18,677 nt of DNA from DAOUEX01 sp034430235. Lineage in GTDB: Bacteria > Chloroflexota > Anaerolineae > UBA2200. Where the stretch lies: positions 1 through 18,677 of the forward strand of contig CAYZGO010000041.1 in the NCBI GenBank assembly GCA_964478075.1, given 5' to 3'. Positions 16,289 to 18,677 of this stretch are shown piece after piece (the stretch's first letter is position 1; each line of letters opens with the position of its first letter). The translations under genes were made by a program, and so were the position numbers. The notes beneath the pieces are model-generated. The model saw only the letters and a list, made by a program, of their open reading frames with translations, made no database searches and was not told where the DNA came from.

Positions 16289-17764
16289 TCACGGCAGGTT
16301 CATAGCATATACCAGAGCGCCAATCTGCCGGTTCCATTCATAAACCATGTAGTCACCGCAGATAACTGGAGATTGCCAGACCCTCCATTCTTCTGTTGAA
16401 GTGAGCCTGGTTTCCGTTTGGGTTTCCAGACTATAGAGATAGATATCGGCGTCCGGCCCCTGTCCGTTGATGACGACATCGTTGGTGGTATTTCCGTTGG
16501 TAACCCTGGCGTCCGTCCAGACTATCATTTTCTCGTAGATGGATGGCGAGAACGCGGCATAGCCGCTGGTTGATACCTGAGTTTCCAGCCCGCTTTCTAA
16601 ATCATACGAAAATATATCGGCTTTCCGGAAATCTTCCTGCCGCAGCCAGGTGATAGTGTTATCGCTGATATCGGGAGACTGGTCATTTTTAGGGGAAGTC
16701 GTCAGGCGGCGCTCCTCGCCGGTATCTAAATCATAGGCATATATCTCGTTGTTATAAACAGAATCGTTACCGGCATGGCTGGCGATATCCATATCGGCAT
16801 GGCGCAAATCCGTCCAGACGATGGTATTGCCATCTAAGACTATCTGATTGTAGCCTTCCACCGTCGTATTCTCCGTGACCCGCGTCTCCTGCTCTGTCTT
16901 GAGATCATAGGCATAGACATCAAAGGGGAACGGGTATTGCTCCTGCGCCTGGTTGCGGGTGTCCAGCCAGACGACGGTATCGCCGTAAATCCGCGGAGAC
17001 CTCTGCGCATGCTCCTCGGTGGTGAGTTGCGTTACCTTGCTGGTGTCAAGGTCAAGCAAGAAAATATCGTAGTTTGGGGGCGGCGGCAGGATGGACTTTA
17101 TGGCATACTCGAAGAACTCGTCGCGGTCAACGGAATCCCAGACTACTTTGTTTTGATAAATCGAGGGGGTGCTAGCCATACGGTCTTCGGGAATCTCCAG
17201 GACACGCTTCTTCTCGTGTGAACTCAGGTTGAAGGTAGATAGGTATTGTCCGACTTTCTTGCCTTCTTCATACTCATACTCCAGCCCCACCAGTATGTCC
17301 CCCCAGACGCAGTCCTGACCGTAATAGAAATGCTCGCCAATCAGCCAGCTTCCGGCAGGAATCCCGGTATCGAAGTCTATATCCAGCATCACATGTACGC
17401 CGGGGTCAATTTTCAGCTTCCTCGGCACAGCGTCGCTGGTGTCAGTGCCGTAGTAATTAATGTCGATGGTATAGCTACGGGGCGGCAATTCCACGCTGTA
17501 GTAGCCGTTTTCATCCAGGTCAAGCTCTCTTAGAAGCTCGACATGGTCGGCATCGTAGACCATGACCTTCCTCGGTTGGTAGACTTCGGCGAGATAGGGT
17601 TGCTTGATTTCTTCCGGCAAACGGGGCCCGATGCTCGCTTTCCCCTCAAGCATACCAAAGTCACGGGTTTCGATATCGGTGTTACCATTACATCCGGTCA
17701 AACCCGGCACTAGCAATATTGATACCAAGCAGAAAACGATCAAAAATACCCATCTCTTTTTCAT
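16289..17764 (-). CDS. Lipoprotein with TolB/WD40-like beta-propeller
   Basis: A 491-residue exported lipoprotein. The signal peptide starts MKKRWVFLIV with lipobox GLTGC (Cys25). Residues about 38-135 form a beta-sandwich-like domain beginning LEGKASIGPRLP, with ENGYYSVELPPRSYTI typical of carboxypeptidase-regulatory-like folds. From about 145 to the end there are repeats of the TolB-like/WD40-like propeller type with recurring SPRIYGDTVVWLD, IYAYDLDTGEERRLTT and SPSIYEKMIVWTD units. Such propellers usually bind proteins or polysaccharides at the cell surface; no enzyme motif is evident. AAGGAG lies 5-6 bases before the ATG. It is 18 bp after a small membrane-protein gene and 13 bp before the next lipoprotein, hence in the operon. 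Confidence 0.85.
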   Translation of the reverse strand: MKKRWVFLIVFCLVSILLVPGLTGCNGNTDIETRDFGMLEGKASIGPRLPEEIKQPYLAEVYQPRKVMVYDADHVELLRELDLDENGYYSVELPPRSYTIDINYYGTDTSDAVPRKLKIDPGVHVMLDIDFDTGIPAGSWLIGEHFYYGQDCVWGDILVGLEYEYEEGKKVGQYLSTFNLSSHEKKRVLEIPEDRMASTPSIYQNKVVWDSVDRDEFFEYAIKSILPPPPNYDIFLLDLDTSKVTQLTTEEHAQRSPRIYGDTVVWLDTRNQAQEQYPFPFDVYAYDLKTEQETRVTENTTVEGYNQIVLDGNTIVWTDLRHADMDIASHAGNDSVYNNEIYAYDLDTGEERRLTTSPKNDQSPDISDNTITWLRQEDFRKADIFSYDLESGLETQVSTSGYAAFSPSIYEKMIVWTDARVTNGNTTNDVVINGQGPDADIYLYSLETQTETRLTSTEEWRVWQSPVICGDYMVYEWNRQIGALVYAMNLP

Positions 17765-17782
17765 ATTGACTCCTTTGCCGGA

Positions 17783-18025
17783 TTAGTCCTCACCCCTCAA
17801 TCCCTGCCGGAATCTCTTAACGGCAACGTAGATTAGCGTGGCTACGCCGCAGAGGAATATCATGGTGCTGCCAGCAAACACACTCTCGTCGTTAACGGGA
17901 TTGGTTCCAAATAGGCTCAATAAAAACGCAATAAGACTAACGATAATCGGCACGAATATCAGGATTCTTCCCATTATCGTCAGCGCGCTCAGCCAGTCTC
18001 CGACACCCTGTTTATGCTCTTTCAT
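17783..18025 (-). CDS. Small membrane protein, two predicted spans
   Basis: From the ATG at 18025 it encodes 80 residues, MKEHKQGVGDW onward, with two hydrophobic segments (about 19-39 and 51-69) and a basic C-terminal tail. No family is recognised. AGGAGG lies 4 bases upstream, and the start overlaps the TGA of the previous gene by ATGA, a mark of translational coupling. An earlier in-frame start at 18061 would lie deep in the upstream gene and lacks support. Confidence 0.7.
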   Translation of the reverse strand: MKEHKQGVGDWLSALTIMGRILIFVPIIVSLIAFLLSLFGTNPVNDESVFAGSTMIFLCGVATLIYVAVKRFRQGLRGED

Positions 18026-18450
18026 ACTGCCTCCTGAAATGGCATTACCTCTGTCTCCCACGTGCCGATTGCCGCCAGTATTAGCAGTATGGCGGCGGGA
18101 AGCAAAATCAATCCTGATGGGCTAATAAAGACAAACATGAGAGCAAGGCTCAACACCAGCATTCCCAGGCTACTTATCCAGATGAATATACGGTTCAGTC
18201 GGGGATTTCTCCTGCTCAGCATCAAACCCAGCAATCCCAGAATTCCTAAAAGTAGCATGATTATGATAATTGCCACAGTGCCCCAGGCTATGGACTCAAT
18301 CGTGTTGGTAACATATTGGTCAGGTTCCATAGAAATCTCACTCGTAACCATGCGCGTTGGGGCTAATAAAGACAGGATAATGGCAAGTAAGACAGCCCAT
18401 ACACCACCTACTATCCCACAGGGTTTGGCAATCTTTCTCATGGTTTTCAT
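18022..18450 (-). CDS. Membrane protein with four predicted spans
   Basis: A 142-residue protein with hydrophobic segments near 12-30, 55-79, 87-108 and 110-128. The loop after span 1 is probably outside, and RRNPRLNR between spans 2 and 3 probably faces the cytoplasm. No family is recognised. GGAGG lies 6 bases before the ATG. It overlaps the next gene by 4 bp and follows the preceding gene by 19 bp, so it may form a small membrane complex with the 80-residue protein. Confidence 0.7.
   Translation of the reverse strand: MKTMRKIAKPCGIVGGVWAVLLAIILSLLAPTRMVTSEISMEPDQYVTNTIESIAWGTVAIIIIMLLLGILGLLGLMLSRRNPRLNRIFIWISSLGMLVLSLALMFVFISPSGLILLPAAILLILAAIGTWETEVMPFQEAV
18030..18035 (-). promoter_or_regulatory. 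Shine-Dalgarno deciding the start of the 80-residue membrane protein
   Basis: AGGAGG on the minus strand, 4 bases before the ATG at 18025, inside the 3' end of the upstream gene. It fixes the coupled start. Confidence 0.65.
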
Positions 18451-18469
18451 TTTTTACCTCCAGATGGGA

Positions 18470-18677
18470 TCAATCTCTAATAGTCTCGCGGGACACTTCT
18501 TCCGTATTCCGCGCGATTTCACACAGCCGTTCATAGGTCTCCTTGAGCGGAGAAGGCATATCCGGGTAGGCCATGTAAAACGGGTAGCTGCTAGGGCTGA
18601 GGTAGTTATGCGCTCGGACTATCTTGCCGATGTTCTCATATCTGACTACGAACATCATGAACATGATGTCTTCACCG
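18470..18677 (-). CDS. 3' end of an unknown gene, cut by the window edge
   Basis: The frame is open to the right edge, so the gene begins outside the window; the ATG at 18664 is more likely an internal Met than the start. The visible C-terminal 68 residues run GEDIMFMMFVVRYENIG, later SSYPFYMAYPDMPSP, and end in a charged helix EEVSRETIRD. No signal peptide or span is visible in this part and I do not recognise the family. It ends 19 bp before the four-span membrane protein and is probably its operon partner. Confidence 0.6.
   Translation of the reverse strand, partial: GEDIMFMMFVVRYENIGKIVRAHNYLSPSSYPFYMAYPDMPSPLKETYERLCEIARNTEEVSRETIRD

Noticed and set aside
1..18677. attR copy of the tRNA tail, CRISPR array, rRNA, insertion sequence
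   Set aside because: I looked for a second copy of the T-arm/acceptor sequence, regularly spaced identical repeats and transposase signatures on both strands and found none.

Overview
The window reads as a bacterial chromosome or metagenome scaffold; a run of ten N at 15155-15164 is a scaffold gap. Apart from the tRNA and integrase at the left end, every gene lies on the minus strand. I infer a free-living anaerobe, possibly Chloroflexota (Dehalococcoidia-like). The reasons are many lipoprotein-type signal peptides, large secreted beta-propellers, a pyrogallol transhydroxylase-like molybdoenzyme and recalled family resemblance. There is no rRNA or other marker here that fixes the taxon.

Left end (1-1194): the 3' part of an initiator-type tRNA (anticodon CAT, GGG/CCC anticodon stem, encoded CCA) is followed after 93 bp by a tyrosine recombinase reading away from it. 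This is the usual arrangement at the end of an element integrated in a tRNA 3' end. Short direct repeats lie in the 93 bp.

1474-7443: three minus-strand genes that appear separately transcribed. They are an 875-residue transhydroxylase large-subunit-like (AthL-like) molybdopterin enzyme without its iron-sulfur small subunit, an exported lipoprotein with an FN3 domain and an arylsulfotransferase-like propeller behind a near-consensus sigma70 promoter, and an A/T-rich HEPN/RES-type toxin-like gene without a visible antitoxin.

7609-18677: a long same-strand gene series, very likely one operon transcribed from beyond the right edge leftwards. Most genes have a clear Shine-Dalgarno and gaps are 12-29 bp, or a 4-bp overlap. 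In transcription order it holds a 5'-truncated unknown gene, two small membrane proteins, a TolB/WD40-like propeller lipoprotein, a second lipoprotein (crossed by the N gap), a 16-repeat Reg_prop propeller lipoprotein, a membrane-anchored protein, and LuxE-like and LuxC-like proteins (acyl activation and acyl reduction to aldehyde). It ends with a lipoprotein whose reading frame continues through an in-frame TAG and then a TAA into two further coding-like segments.

The most unusual feature is the LuxE/LuxC-like pair, with no luciferase, inside an operon of surface lipoproteins. The three same-frame segments at its end and the small-subunit-less transhydroxylase homologue next to an arylsulfotransferase-like lipoprotein are the next most interesting.
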